26,081 bases of DNA, taken from positions 1 to 26,081 of IMG/VR virus record IMGVR_UViG_3300021335_000074. The stretch is one strand, 5' to 3'. This DNA is from a virus. Shown in pieces: positions 7,551 to 14,497 of this stretch; position 1 is the first letter of the stretch; every line of letters begins with the position of its first letter. Made by a program: the position numbers and the translations under genes. The notes under the pieces were generated by a model. The model did no database searches. It had not been told where the DNA came from and worked only from the letters and a program-made list of their open reading frames with translations.

Positions 7551-7883
7551 TTATTTTTTGGCAAGAGCCTCTTTGCCATAAAATGCTGCTACAATCGCTG
7601 CTACTGATACAAAATATGTAGGAGCCATATCCCCTAAAATTTTACCAGCATTTTCTAATCCAATTAGACTTGCAACAACTACTGCAAACGGATACAGTAG
7701 CATACCAAAGAGTGCAAACCATGCCATGTTGCGTTGTGCATCACGCATTGCATCTTCGTCTTCCATACGCTTCCGCTTAAACTCTAAATCAAGTTCCATT
7801 TCTTCTTTAGAAATATGTCCGTCACCGTTAGTATCTTTTGCTAAAAGTTCTGCGTCAACTGTAACTGTTTTCTTTTCTGCCAT
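7551..7883 (-). CDS. Small membrane protein with one EF-hand, possible holin
   Basis: A 110-residue protein. Residues 17-28 (DTNGDGHISKEE) form a textbook EF-hand loop: D17, N19, D21, H23 at position 7, I24 and E28 at position 12, so calcium binding is likely. A charged helix follows (29-50, KRKRMEDEDAMRDAQR), then two predicted membrane segments: about 53-75 (MAWFALFGMLLYPFAVVVASLIG) and about 86-103 (MAPTYFVSVAAIVAAFYG). The short length, two membrane segments and basic tail (KEALAKK) fit a holin or antiholin. It is the last gene of the lysis cassette, 1 nt after the previous stop; GGGG lies about 9 nt before the ATG. I know of no assigned function for this EF-hand/TM arrangement. A host-envelope sensor or superinfection-exclusion protein is an alternative. 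Confidence 0.8.
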   Translation of the reverse strand: MAEKKTVTVDAELLAKDTNGDGHISKEEMELDLEFKRKRMEDEDAMRDAQRNMAWFALFGMLLYPFAVVVASLIGLENAGKILGDMAPTYFVSVAAIVAAFYGKEALAKK

Positions 7884-7884
7884 T

Positions 7885-8244
7885 TTACTTTTTCCCCTCT
7901 AGTTTTTTAATTCGAGCATCGAGCTCTGGCCATACATCAAACTCGTGAAGCTCTTTGCATGGATGGCTGTTCTTTTCAAGTGCAATAAGTCTTGCTTCGA
8001 TTTCATCAATCTTTGCAGTTATTTTAGGATACTTTACACGCCACGCATTTGGATCATTTTGGAACCAAGTCCACCCCCAACGTATTGCTAAGTATTCTAA
8101 TGTTGCATCAAATTTTTGTACAGCCCATGTAGCCATTCTTGTATCTTTAAACCAGAACAAAAATGCTGCTCCAAATAGCGAACCTGCTATAGCTGTATAA
8201 ATCCATAGACGATCACTCGCCATTTGTTGTATCATGTCCCACAT
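7885..8244 (-). CDS. Single-TM protein with C-terminal coiled coil, possible holin/antiholin
   Basis: A 119-residue protein. Residues 13-32 form one membrane segment (LWIYTAIAGSLFGAAFLFWF). A basic aromatic stretch follows (KDTRMATWAVQKFDATLEYL... WGWTWF), and then a likely coiled coil (about 75-119: KIDEIEARLIALEK and ELDARIKKLEGKK). The TM plus coiled-coil plan occurs in phage membrane proteins that control lysis; this is inference from position. It is the first gene after a perfect late promoter box TATAAATA at 8271-8278, so it and the EF-hand protein below can be made late and independently of the upstream lysis genes. GAGGG sits 8 nt before the ATG. No homologue is recognised. Confidence 0.75.
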   Translation of the reverse strand: MWDMIQQMASDRLWIYTAIAGSLFGAAFLFWFKDTRMATWAVQKFDATLEYLAIRWGWTWFQNDPNAWRVKYPKITAKIDEIEARLIALEKNSHPCKELHEFDVWPELDARIKKLEGKK

Positions 8245-8270
8245 AAAAAGCCCTCACATTCTATATATTG

Positions 8271-8278
8271 TATTTATA
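8271..8278 (-). promoter_or_regulatory. T4-type late promoter box TATAAATA
   Basis: The minus-strand sequence TATAAATA equals the T4 late consensus. Its left end is 27 nt before the ATG of the gene at 7885-8244, and it overlaps the stop codon of the CHAP-like gene. Other GATAAATA boxes in the window lie at the same distance from gene starts. Confidence 0.75.
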
Positions 8279-8792
8279 TAATATGACGTCTTACGCCAAT
8301 AGAATAACTAGCACGATACATAACTACACTAACTTTATTACTTTGATTCCCTCCAAGAATCCACCAATGTTCTACACCATTAATTTCTTGTTTGCGTAAA
8401 AAGAATCCAACATGTCCTTGCCAAGGAATATTACCTCGAGGAAATATAACTATATCTCCTGGTTTAATTTTAGATCGTTCTATTGCTGTACCCCAATCTA
8501 AAAAAGCTCTTGCTGTAAGGGGATATCTGTGCGATCTATTACTAGGTATATTACTTTCTTCTAGTACACTATTAACAAAGGCAGCACACCATTCGGTACG
8601 CACTGGATCAACGCCAGTAAAATCTCGTAATTCTGCTCTGTGAGTTTGTTCTGTGTAACCTAAATAGCTCGCTGCTTTAAAAGCAGGATTACTTGTAGGT
8701 AAAATGATTTGATTTGGTTTTATTTCTCTAGGGTTTTCTGCTTGACATGCAGAAATTAAAGTCGCTAGAATAGCTATGAATATTGCCCTCAT
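8274..8792 (-). CDS. Lipoprotein with CHAP/NlpC-type (TIGR02594-like) peptidoglycan hydrolase domain
   Basis: A 172-residue protein. Residues 1-16 are a lipoprotein signal (MRAIFIAILATLISAC, lipobox ISAC with C16). The mature domain has WCAAFVN with C69 as candidate nucleophile, PGDIVIF (111-117), GHVGFF with H127, and LGGNQSNKV with N149. These motifs and their order match the TIGR02594/CHAP-like cysteine amidase group. It should cut peptide bonds in the cell wall while held in a membrane. The serine after C16 of many outer-membrane lipoproteins is Gln here, which is compatible with outer-membrane sorting. AAGGAAAG precedes the ATG. It follows the spanin genes by 9 nt. A lipidated wall hydrolase next to a separate endolysin is unusual. 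It could also be a virion-entry or superinfection factor. Confidence 0.85.
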   Translation of the reverse strand: MRAIFIAILATLISACQAENPREIKPNQIILPTSNPAFKAASYLGYTEQTHRAELRDFTGVDPVRTEWCAAFVNSVLEESNIPSNRSHRYPLTARAFLDWGTAIERSKIKPGDIVIFPRGNIPWQGHVGFFLRKQEINGVEHWWILGGNQSNKVSVVMYRASYSIGVRRHII

Positions 8793-8801
8793 TTTCTTTC
8801 C

Positions 8802-9257
8802 TTAATTTCTAAATGGATTTAGTGATTCTAATATTGAAGGCTCTTCTATATTCTGCTGTGCTTCTACTTGTTCTTTAGCACCTTCAATATTTGCATTTGC
8901 TTTATCTAATGCTTCTTCTGATTCTTGATAGTAACGTTTGTATGCAGCAATAATTGCTCTTTGTTGTTGCAGTAGTGCCATTACGTCACTTAGATTCAAA
9001 GATAATGTTTCATAACCGTCGTCAGTTAACCCAATAAGAACAGGATCTTTTCTTGACCTTTCTAATTCGGCAAAAACTTCTTCAGCGTTTTCTCTTGTAA
9101 TAAGAACAAACTCAACATCTCTTAGATTTAATTTTTGTGCATCTGGCAAAATTAGTTGAGGTTTGTCAACTGGCTTTGCTGATACTTCAATACGTTGTGG
9201 CATAGAAGAACAACCACTTACTATCATAATTGTGATTATGAGTGCTAGATATCTCAT
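8802..9257 (-). CDS. Probable outer-membrane spanin subunit (Rz1-like lipoprotein)
   Basis: I start it at ATG 9257, which overlaps the upstream stop as ATGA and has GAGGAA about 8 nt before it; an ATG at 9275 would be longer but lacks a signal start. The product is 151 residues. It begins with a lipoprotein signal (MRYLALIITIMIVSGC, lipobox VSGC, C16 followed by Ser). A region rich in helix (YETLSLNLSDVMALLQQQRAIIAAYKRYYQ) and a charged coiled coil (EEALDKANANIEGAKEQVEAQQ) follow. Rz1 proteins are lipoproteins encoded next to a TM/coiled-coil partner, which is the layout here. It is larger than most o-spanins and lacks their Pro-rich body, so the role rests on position and signal. Confidence 0.7.
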   Translation of the reverse strand: MRYLALIITIMIVSGCSSMPQRIEVSAKPVDKPQLILPDAQKLNLRDVEFVLITRENAEEVFAELERSRKDPVLIGLTDDGYETLSLNLSDVMALLQQQRAIIAAYKRYYQESEEALDKANANIEGAKEQVEAQQNIEEPSILESLNPFRN

Positions 9258-9751
9258 AGGTTTTTCCTCTTCCATGCTTCGGATTGAATATCCGGATTAA
9301 AGTTTGGATTAGCGTCTCTCCAACATTCTGGATTAATTTCGCTAGGTTTAGTTGCAGCTAATTCAGATTCTAATAATGGACTTCCACTTATTATTTCTAA
9401 ACATCTTAGAACATTATTTGATGCGTTGTTAAGAACTTTTTGTGTTGCTTCAGTTCTTGAAACTGCTGCTGCTCCTATGTCGTGCCTTGATAATCTGTTT
9501 TCTAGTGCCTTATTTCTGTCATTAATTGCAGCAAAGTCATTTTGAAGTTTTTCGTTCTCAACTATCATTGCTGCAAAATCAGACTGCAAACTAGAAACAG
9601 TTTCTTCGCTTATAGCTACTGCCGTTTCTAGCTTTGCGTTGTTTTCATTAAGGATTTTCATACGTTCTTGTGTATCATTATAATACCAGCCAAACGCCGT
9701 CGCGGTTAGAAGTGTAACTATAAACATCACCCCTGCCAATTTCATACCCAT
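9254..9751 (-). CDS. Probable inner-membrane spanin subunit (Rz-like)
   Basis: A 165-residue protein with one N-terminal membrane segment (about 4-22, LAGVMFIVTLLTATAFGWYY) and little after it but a periplasmic coiled coil (about 28-90: ERMKILNENNAKLETAV, ENEKLQNDFAAINDRNKALENRL). This is the classical Rz topology. Two cysteines late in the chain (RCLEII and NPECW) could form disulfides in the periplasm. It stands between the endolysin gene (4 nt upstream) and the lipoprotein gene, which it overlaps by ATGA, as Rz and Rz1 genes commonly do. AGGAG lies about 9 nt before the ATG. Disruption of the outer membrane at the end of infection is the inferred role. Confidence 0.75.
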   Translation of the reverse strand: MGMKLAGVMFIVTLLTATAFGWYYNDTQERMKILNENNAKLETAVAISEETVSSLQSDFAAMIVENEKLQNDFAAINDRNKALENRLSRHDIGAAAVSRTEATQKVLNNASNNVLRCLEIISGSPLLESELAATKPSEINPECWRDANPNFNPDIQSEAWKRKNL

Positions 9752-9755
9752 AATG

Positions 9756-10631
9756 TTAGTCTCCTAAGAGAACTCCTAAAGTTGCTGGACCAGCAATACC
9801 GTCAGCAGTTAAGCCATTGGCTGCTTGCCACTCTTTAAGTGTTCTTTCAGTACCTGGACCAAATATACCATCAGCCCCAATACCAAGTGCTTCTTGCATT
9901 AGTTTAACACCTTCGCCTCTAGCACCTTTACGTAGTACTCCGATATCGTCAATGATATCTTCAATGTCATCATCGTCAGCTGCAAGTGCTTCAGCATCCA
10001 TACCCAACACTTTGAGTGCATGTGTATAACGCTTTTGACGATCTTCTAGTCCAATTGAACCACCATTAATAATCTTAGTCATACGTTTTACGTCATCGCC
10101 ATCTGCAATGTCGTTTAAATTTTTATTGTCCCAGAACCAGCAAGCTGATTCAATAGCACCTGCTGGAGTTGCTACATATTCTGCTGCTTCTTCTGCTGTC
10201 ATACCAATGCTTGCACCAAACCGTGTATAGTTTTCGCGTCCTGTTAACTGCTTCAAACCACGACCACGGAATCTCCAACCGTCGCCTTCTTCTACGTTGC
10301 CCATTTTGTATTTACGAAACTCGTCCATATATACATAGTTTGCAATCATTTCTGGGTTACGTGCATATTCGGCTGCATCACGCTTAGGCGGTGCGCCAAA
10401 ATATCTACCAAAAACTGCATTAAGTGCTTTTTCGCTATAGTTAAGATTTTCTTCTAGTCTTTTAAATCCGCCGCTTTCGTGGGCGCATTGGCTTAAGAAG
10501 TGTGCAACTCTGCGCTCTGTTGTAATACCATATTTAGGTAGTAGTTCGCATAATGCATCATACCAATCGTCTGCGTCAGCAGAGATGATTTCTCCAAGAT
10601 GTTCCTTGGTAAAGTCAAATTCAAAACTCAT
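9756..10631 (-). CDS. Endolysin: GH19-type muramidase/chitinase-like domain plus peptidoglycan-binding domain
   Basis: The start is the ATG at 10631 (MSFEFDF), preceded by AGGAAG; a longer frame would run into the upstream gene. The 291-residue protein has a GH19-like catalytic domain (about 20-210). CAHESGGF (49-56) holds the likely catalytic E52, and GDGWRFRGRGLKQLTGRENY (117-136) is the hallmark of phage and bacterial GH19 lysozymes. An acidic linker (213-230, DDDDIEDIIDD) leads to a peptidoglycan-binding domain 1 (232-290: GARGEGVKLMQEALG, DGIFGPGTERTLKEWQ, DGIAGPATLGVL). It cuts the glycan strands of peptidoglycan. It has no signal sequence, so a holin is needed for export; candidates lie downstream. 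First gene of the lysis cassette, 10 nt after the upstream stop. Confidence 0.93.
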   Translation of the reverse strand: MSFEFDFTKEHLGEIISADADDWYDALCELLPKYGITTERRVAHFLSQCAHESGGFKRLEENLNYSEKALNAVFGRYFGAPPKRDAAEYARNPEMIANYVYMDEFRKYKMGNVEEGDGWRFRGRGLKQLTGRENYTRFGASIGMTAEEAAEYVATPAGAIESACWFWDNKNLNDIADGDDVKRMTKIINGGSIGLEDRQKRYTHALKVLGMDAEALAADDDDIEDIIDDIGVLRKGARGEGVKLMQEALGIGADGIFGPGTERTLKEWQAANGLTADGIAGPATLGVLLGD

Positions 10632-10641
10632 ATTTCTTCCT

Positions 10642-11349
10642 TTATATTGAAACTCTTTCAACAACAAGAGTACTATCTTTATTATCGAAAGTTAGTTTAT
10701 GTCCATATTTAGTAATATTATAGTCGCCGATATACTTAGAAAGAAAAATAATTTCTGCAAAGTCATCAGCATTGAAAGATTCTTGAATAGACTCTATTGT
10801 TGCTACAGTTGGTCCAAAATCAAGCACTTTAAATTGTATTGGATCGGCATATTCTTTTTTGACCGTTAGGATATCATCTAACATATAGCTTTCGCTCAAG
10901 TAACTTTTATTAAAAAAGTCATTATAGTGATTTTCAGATACATATGATTCGTATGCATCATTATCTAAAGGGATCATTTTTTCTAAAACATCTTGATCTA
11001 AATCATAAGATGTAAAGTTTTTGTGATATCTATATTTTAAATCTAAACCAGTTAGATTTTTTACGCCAGCTGCTATTTCCATAATTTGTTCTGGCACATG
11101 TCTATTGCGTTCTATTTCAACAAATACTTTAAATGTGCCATCTGACTGTTCACCTGGTGTAGCATCTGCATCTAAAACAAATTCGTAACCTGACTCTAAA
11201 AAGTTTTCTAAGTCTTTAGCGGCCGCAAGTTCTTTAACACTAAAACATAATGTAACAATGTCTTTATCATCGCCCATTTTAGATTTATATGAGTCAACTT
11301 CTAATACTTTATAAACTAGATCTTTAAGATCGCCTTTTCTTAGTCCCAT
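10642..11349 (-). CDS. Conserved phage protein, possible virion component, 235 aa
   Basis: The start ATG overlaps the stop of the gene above (TAATG), so it is translationally coupled. The N-terminal half has KGDLKDLVYKVLEVDSYKSK and a beta/alpha pattern with FKVFVEIERNRHVPEQIMEI. The middle has many aromatic residues (LKYRYHKNFTSYDLD, SYVSENHYNDFF), and the C-terminus ends in strands (DYNITKYGHKLTFDNKDSTLVVERV). No enzyme motif, signal or membrane helix can be seen. I recall proteins of this type next to the 172-residue protein gene in marine T4-like phages, usually annotated as hypothetical or structural. The upstream late promoter at 11891-11898 supports a late, possibly structural role. 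Confidence 0.75.
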   Translation of the reverse strand: MGLRKGDLKDLVYKVLEVDSYKSKMGDDKDIVTLCFSVKELAAAKDLENFLESGYEFVLDADATPGEQSDGTFKVFVEIERNRHVPEQIMEIAAGVKNLTGLDLKYRYHKNFTSYDLDQDVLEKMIPLDNDAYESYVSENHYNDFFNKSYLSESYMLDDILTVKKEYADPIQFKVLDFGPTVATIESIQESFNADDFAEIIFLSKYIGDYNITKYGHKLTFDNKDSTLVVERVSI

Positions 11350-11867
11350 TACGCTACTGCTCCTGCTTCTGCTTCTGGTGCTGCAACTTCGTCTGCTGGC
11401 TGTGCTTCTTGTTGTGCTGTTATTTGGTTAGCAGGATCGAGTACAGTTTTTTCTAGTGCGCCACCATAAATTTCTGCTAGTAAACTTTTTGGTATTTGTA
11501 TTTCAACCATCCAAATAGGCAAACGATCTAGTTTACCTTTCTTTGTTCCTGGACGATAGTCTTCTGGAGATTCAATTTTACGAGGAACAATTAGGTCTGA
11601 TTTTTTATACTTAACTTTACAATCATAATCTGTAAGACGTTTTCCGCCCATTGGATCAGGCATTTTGTCTCTTGGCCACATAAAACAACAGGTTACCCAA
11701 TGTCTATCAATTTTAGGACCTTCACAGAGTTCACCTTCTTCCCAGTTGTCATAAACGTATAGATCTAAATCGTCTAATACACGTTCATAATCTTTTAAAA
11801 CAGTAAATGCTGTGTCGCTGTTGTAAATGCTTTCAACATTTTTTATTATATCTAAACTATCGTACAT
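11349..11867 (-). CDS. Conserved phage protein, possible virion component, 172 aa
   Basis: The ATG at 11867 (MYDSLDIIKNVES) is the right start because a late promoter box lies 24 nt above it; the longer frame to 11963 would extend past that promoter. A GGAG sits 11 nt before the ATG. The core holds DNWEEGELCEGPKIDRHWV, WPRDKMPDPMGGKRLTDYDC and LPIWMVEIQIPKSLLAEIYG. I recognise this pattern from conserved proteins of marine T4-like phages, but not a function. The C-terminal 30 residues are low-complexity Ala/Glu/Gln (ADEVAAPEAEAGAVA), probably disordered. Downstream it is coupled to the 235-residue protein by TAATG. Confidence 0.8.
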   Translation of the reverse strand: MYDSLDIIKNVESIYNSDTAFTVLKDYERVLDDLDLYVYDNWEEGELCEGPKIDRHWVTCCFMWPRDKMPDPMGGKRLTDYDCKVKYKKSDLIVPRKIESPEDYRPGTKKGKLDRLPIWMVEIQIPKSLLAEIYGGALEKTVLDPANQITAQQEAQPADEVAAPEAEAGAVA

Positions 11868-11890
11868 TTGTTCTTTTCTCCGACTATACT

Positions 11891-11898
11891 TATTTATC
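11891..11898 (-). promoter_or_regulatory. Late promoter box GATAAATA
   Basis: GATAAATA on the minus strand, 24 nt before the ATG at 11867. It differs from the T4 late consensus TATAAATA only in the first base, and the same octamer recurs at other gene starts in the window. Confidence 0.65.
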
Positions 11899-11954
11899 GT
11901 ATTTACAATCAATACCACGTAGTTTTCTCTCATACTGAGATGGTAAATACTTTT

Positions 11955-11993
11955 GTAGGACAAGCATGTTCCTGCGAACGTGAACTAGCCTAC
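11955..11993 (+). promoter_or_regulatory. Structured leader of phoH
   Basis: Between the divergent genes, the plus strand can form a nested fold. GTAGG (11955-11959) pairs with CCTAC (11989-11993) around an inner 7-bp stem (11965-11971 with 11976-11982, one G-U pair) closed by a CTGC tetraloop. AGGAGG (12012-12017) follows at normal spacing from the phoH ATG. A weak late-type box, GGTAAATA at 11942-11949, lies just upstream and is the only promoter candidate I see for phoH. The fold is a prediction by eye. Confidence 0.45.
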
Positions 11994-12021
11994 TAATCCA
12001 AACTCATCATAGGAGGACTTA

Positions 12022-12750
12022 ATGGGTGCAAAAAGGAAACAGCGTTTACAAAACGCTAACTCAAACTCCAATTACAGTAATGTAATTAATTTCAAAACAC
12101 ATCAAAAAAAATTAAACGTAGAAATACTTCCAAGAAATAGACATCAAGAATCATATGTACTAAAACTGTTAGACCCGTCGAAAGACATAGTTTTTGGCAT
12201 CGGGCCGGCAGGTACAGGTAAAACACTGTTAGCAGTACAAGTGGCTGTAAAGATGTTTAAAGAAGGAAAAGTTGATAAAATCATTGTTACAAGACCAGCA
12301 GTGTCAGTTGACGAAGATTTAGGGTTTCTGCCAGGCACATTAGAACAAAAAATGGCGCCTTGGACAAGACCGATATTCGACGTACTACGTGAGTATTTTG
12401 ATGCTCGTCAAATCGAGGGCATGATCGAAGAAGGTATTATCGAGATTGCACCACTAGCATATATGAGAGGTCGTACATTTAAATCAGCATTTATTCTTGC
12501 TGATGAAATGCAAAATGCTACACCAAATCAAATGAAAATGTTACTAACACGTTTAGGCGAATATTCAATGATGGCAGTAACGGGCGATTTAGCCCAAGCA
12601 GACCGTTTAAAAGATAACGGTTTAATCGATTTTGTTACTTTGCTAGAAAAATCCAATTCAGAACGTTTGGACGTAGTCCATTTTGAGCAAGGAGATATTG
12701 AACGACATGATGCAGTTAAAGAAGTACTTCAAGTTTATGGAGACGAATAA
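12022..12750 (+). CDS. phoH: PhoH-like ATPase
   Basis: A 242-residue protein with the PhoH domain: Walker A GPAGTGKT (61-68), IIVTRPAVSVDEDLGFLPG (87-105), Walker B-type AFILADEMQN (156-165, D161/E162), and MMAVTGDLAQ (183-192). The first 40 residues are basic and Asn-rich and look disordered. PhoH proteins are P-loop NTPases of the helicase-like class, linked to RNA metabolism; they are common in marine phages, where a phosphate-stress role has been proposed but not settled. It is the only complete plus-strand gene here. AGGAGG precedes the ATG, and the leader is structured. Its stop abuts the stop of the convergent deaminase gene with no spacer. No pho box was recognised. Confidence 0.95.
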   Translation: MGAKRKQRLQNANSNSNYSNVINFKTHQKKLNVEILPRNRHQESYVLKLLDPSKDIVFGIGPAGTGKTLLAVQVAVKMFKEGKVDKIIVTRPAVSVDEDLGFLPGTLEQKMAPWTRPIFDVLREYFDARQIEGMIEEGIIEIAPLAYMRGRTFKSAFILADEMQNATPNQMKMLLTRLGEYSMMAVTGDLAQADRLKDNGLIDFVTLLEKSNSERLDVVHFEQGDIERHDAVKEVLQVYGDE

Positions 12751-12782
12751 CTAAATTTTAACTACATTTAATTTAGATTTTT
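12751..12782 (+). terminator. Candidate AT-rich terminator of phoH
   Basis: CTAAATT (12751-12757) and AATTTAG (12770-12776) form a 7-bp inverted repeat with a 12-nt loop, followed on the plus strand by ATTTTT. The stem is AT-rich and therefore weak. It lies inside the 3' end of the convergent deaminase gene. Confidence 0.35.
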
Positions 12783-13197
12783 CCAAAAAATCAATACCCT
12801 GTGTACTACGATATTCATTTTTGTAGTACACAGTGGTTATACCACTTTGGTAAATTAATTTTGCACATTCTATACAAGGCGAATGTGTAATAAAAATACT
12901 AGCGCCTTCACCGCTTTCTGCTGAACGTGCTAATTTAGCAATGGCGTTCGATTCGGCATGTAGAACTTCTGTCTTAGATTTTAGTTCGTATTTTGCATCA
13001 CTAGATCTATTACCATAGTCAACTAATACTTCTTCCTCGCATTCATTAGTCCAACCACTAGGCATACCATTATAACCTATACTTATAATACGGTCGTCCT
13101 TTACAACAATCGCACCTACCTGCAAACGCTTTGCCGAACTTAGTTGTGCGAAACGTTCTGCAACATCCATGTACGCATCGATAAATTTTTGCTTCAT
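12751..13197 (-). CDS. Deoxycytidylate (dCMP) deaminase
   Basis: The product is 148 residues from the ATG at 13197. That ATG follows the upstream stop by one base and has AGGAAG 11 nt above; a GTG at 13209 is possible but sits directly on the ribosome site. The zinc-binding and catalytic motif of cytidine/deoxycytidylate deaminases is complete: HAE at 80-82 (H80, E82) and SPCIECAKL with C108 and C111. GAIVVKDDRIISIGYNGMPSG (28-48) is typical of T4/eukaryotic-type dCMP deaminase. The reaction dCMP to dUMP supplies the substrate for the ThyA encoded two genes upstream. It is the last gene of the nucleotide operon. The extra zinc site of T4 Cd cannot be judged. Confidence 0.93.
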   Translation of the reverse strand: MKQKFIDAYMDVAERFAQLSSAKRLQVGAIVVKDDRIISIGYNGMPSGWTNECEEEVLVDYGNRSSDAKYELKSKTEVLHAESNAIAKLARSAESGEGASIFITHSPCIECAKLIYQSGITTVYYKNEYRSTQGIDFLEKSKLNVVKI

Positions 13198-13198
13198 T

Positions 13199-13489
13199 CT
13201 AATATCCACTTCCTTTTGAATAGGGGTTGCCTGTAAACTCTTGTGCAGTCAAAGTCTTTTTTTTTGAATCTTTTGTGAGCTCGTATACAAGATATTCATT
13301 TGGTGTGTATATACGATCCCATGACAAGTTGTGTATAGGCGGTCTTCCCATTGCATCAAAATATGTTTTAACTAGCACATATTTTTGTCCAGGGTGTATT
13401 AGTTTGCCACTACCTGTGCGCTTCCACCAATATGCTCTTTTGTAAAACGCTCGTTGTTGCGGATCTCCATATGCAGTTGCACCCATCAT
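13199..13489 (-). CDS. Unknown small protein between thyA and dCMP deaminase, 96 aa
   Basis: The first ATG (13489) overlaps the thyA stop as ATGA. The product is basic and aromatic (KRAYWWKRTGSGKLIHPGQKY), with a likely beta-rich fold (YVLVKTYFD, NEYLVYELTK), no cysteines and no membrane segment. The Gly/Ser-rich tail (GNPYSKGSGY) overlaps the ribosome site of the deaminase gene. I do not recognise it. The position between two enzymes of dTMP synthesis suggests a role with them, but that is inference only. Confidence 0.65.
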   Translation of the reverse strand: MMGATAYGDPQQRAFYKRAYWWKRTGSGKLIHPGQKYVLVKTYFDAMGRPPIHNLSWDRIYTPNEYLVYELTKDSKKKTLTAQEFTGNPYSKGSGY

Positions 13490-14346
13490 ACAGCCATTGG
13501 AGCCTTAATACTCGGCATAGGATCGTAATCTAATAATTTATAATCACTGGTTTTTGTTGTTAGTAATTCTGCAATGTTATCAAACGCTGGCATTTCAAGT
13601 TTAGGGCCCGGCTTAGGCTTTCGCATAATTTGATCTTTAACTTGTAAATAATGGTTTTTATAGATATGACAGTCGCCACCAGTCCAGATAAATTCTCCTA
13701 CTTCTAGTTTACAAATCTGTGCTAACATATGCGTAAGTAGACTGTAACTAGCAATGTTAAAAGGTACACCTAAAAACATATCTGCTGAACGTTGATATAA
13801 TTGACAACTTAGTTTTCCGTTAATAACTTTAAATTGTGATAATGTATGGCACGGTGGCAACGCCATTTCGTCTAGTTTGTTTGGATTCCATGCACTTAGT
13901 ATAATACGTCTACTATTTGGATCTCTAGTAATTTGACGTATAATTTCTGCAATTTGGTCAACACCATCGCCGTTAAAGTTACGCCATTGTGAACCGTATA
14001 CAGGTCCTAAATGTTTTGTATGTGTAGTATTAATATACCCTAGGTCTTTACCTTGCTTATCAGCATTTGCAGTCCAAATAGTTGTTTTGTCTATTAAATC
14101 ATTGCGTGGCTTTTCAAAAGTAATTTCAGCAAGTCTGCGCTCGTCTGTACTACCTTCTAAGAACCACAACAATTCTCCTACAACACTTTTCCATGCAAGT
14201 CGTTTAGTAGTTACTGCAGGAAAACTTTCTTGCAAGTTAAAACGCATTTGATGACCAAACAGTGTTCTAGTACCAACGCCTGTCCGGTCTTCTACGTCTT
14301 CTCCTTCAATAAGAATCTTTTCTATTGCGTTTATGTACTGTTTCAT
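13486..14346 (-). CDS. thyA: Thymidylate synthase (ThyA type)
   Basis: A full-length (286-residue) folate-dependent thymidylate synthase that turns dUMP and methylene-tetrahydrofolate into dTMP and dihydrofolate. Visible motifs are DRTGVGTRTLFGHQMRF (20-36), FPAVTTKRL (42-50), VYGSQWRNF (116-124), LPPCHTLSQF with nucleophile C166, YQRSADMFLGVPFNIASY (184-201) and the TGGDCHIYKNH block (222-232). It is ThyA and not the flavin-dependent ThyX common in marine phages and many alphaproteobacteria. AAAGGA lies 5 nt before the ATG. The gene upstream overlaps it by 41 nt, and DHFR, which regenerates the folate, is encoded just above. No intron or frameshift is present, unlike T4 td. Confidence 0.97.
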   Translation of the reverse strand: MKQYINAIEKILIEGEDVEDRTGVGTRTLFGHQMRFNLQESFPAVTTKRLAWKSVVGELLWFLEGSTDERRLAEITFEKPRNDLIDKTTIWTANADKQGKDLGYINTTHTKHLGPVYGSQWRNFNGDGVDQIAEIIRQITRDPNSRRIILSAWNPNKLDEMALPPCHTLSQFKVINGKLSCQLYQRSADMFLGVPFNIASYSLLTHMLAQICKLEVGEFIWTGGDCHIYKNHYLQVKDQIMRKPKPGPKLEMPAFDNIAELLTTKTSDYKLLDYDPMPSIKAPMAV

Positions 14347-14497
14347 CTTTATCCTTTTCTATCGGGTTATCGTAGTAGTCGTGTGTGCCTGCTCTGTAAC
14401 GCTGTTTACGCTCGGCTATAATCATAGAAGAATGCCAAGCTACCGATCCCATAAAAACAAGCAACACTAAACTAACGGCTATTTCAACAATACTCAT
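14306..14497 (-). CDS. Small single-TM protein, 63 aa
   Basis: The start at ATG 14497 overlaps the DHFR stop as ATGA and has GGAAA about 7 nt before it. Residues 3-23 are one membrane segment (IVEIAVSLVLLVFMGSVAWHS). The rest is a charged cytoplasmic-type tail (AERKQRYRAGTHDYYDN, EKDKDETVHKRNRK). Its 3' end runs 41 nt into thyA in another frame, the longest overlap in this operon. I do not recognise it. It is one of several small membrane proteins placed between enzymes of replication and nucleotide synthesis. Confidence 0.7.
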   Translation of the reverse strand: MSIVEIAVSLVLLVFMGSVAWHSSMIIAERKQRYRAGTHDYYDNPIEKDKDETVHKRNRKDSY

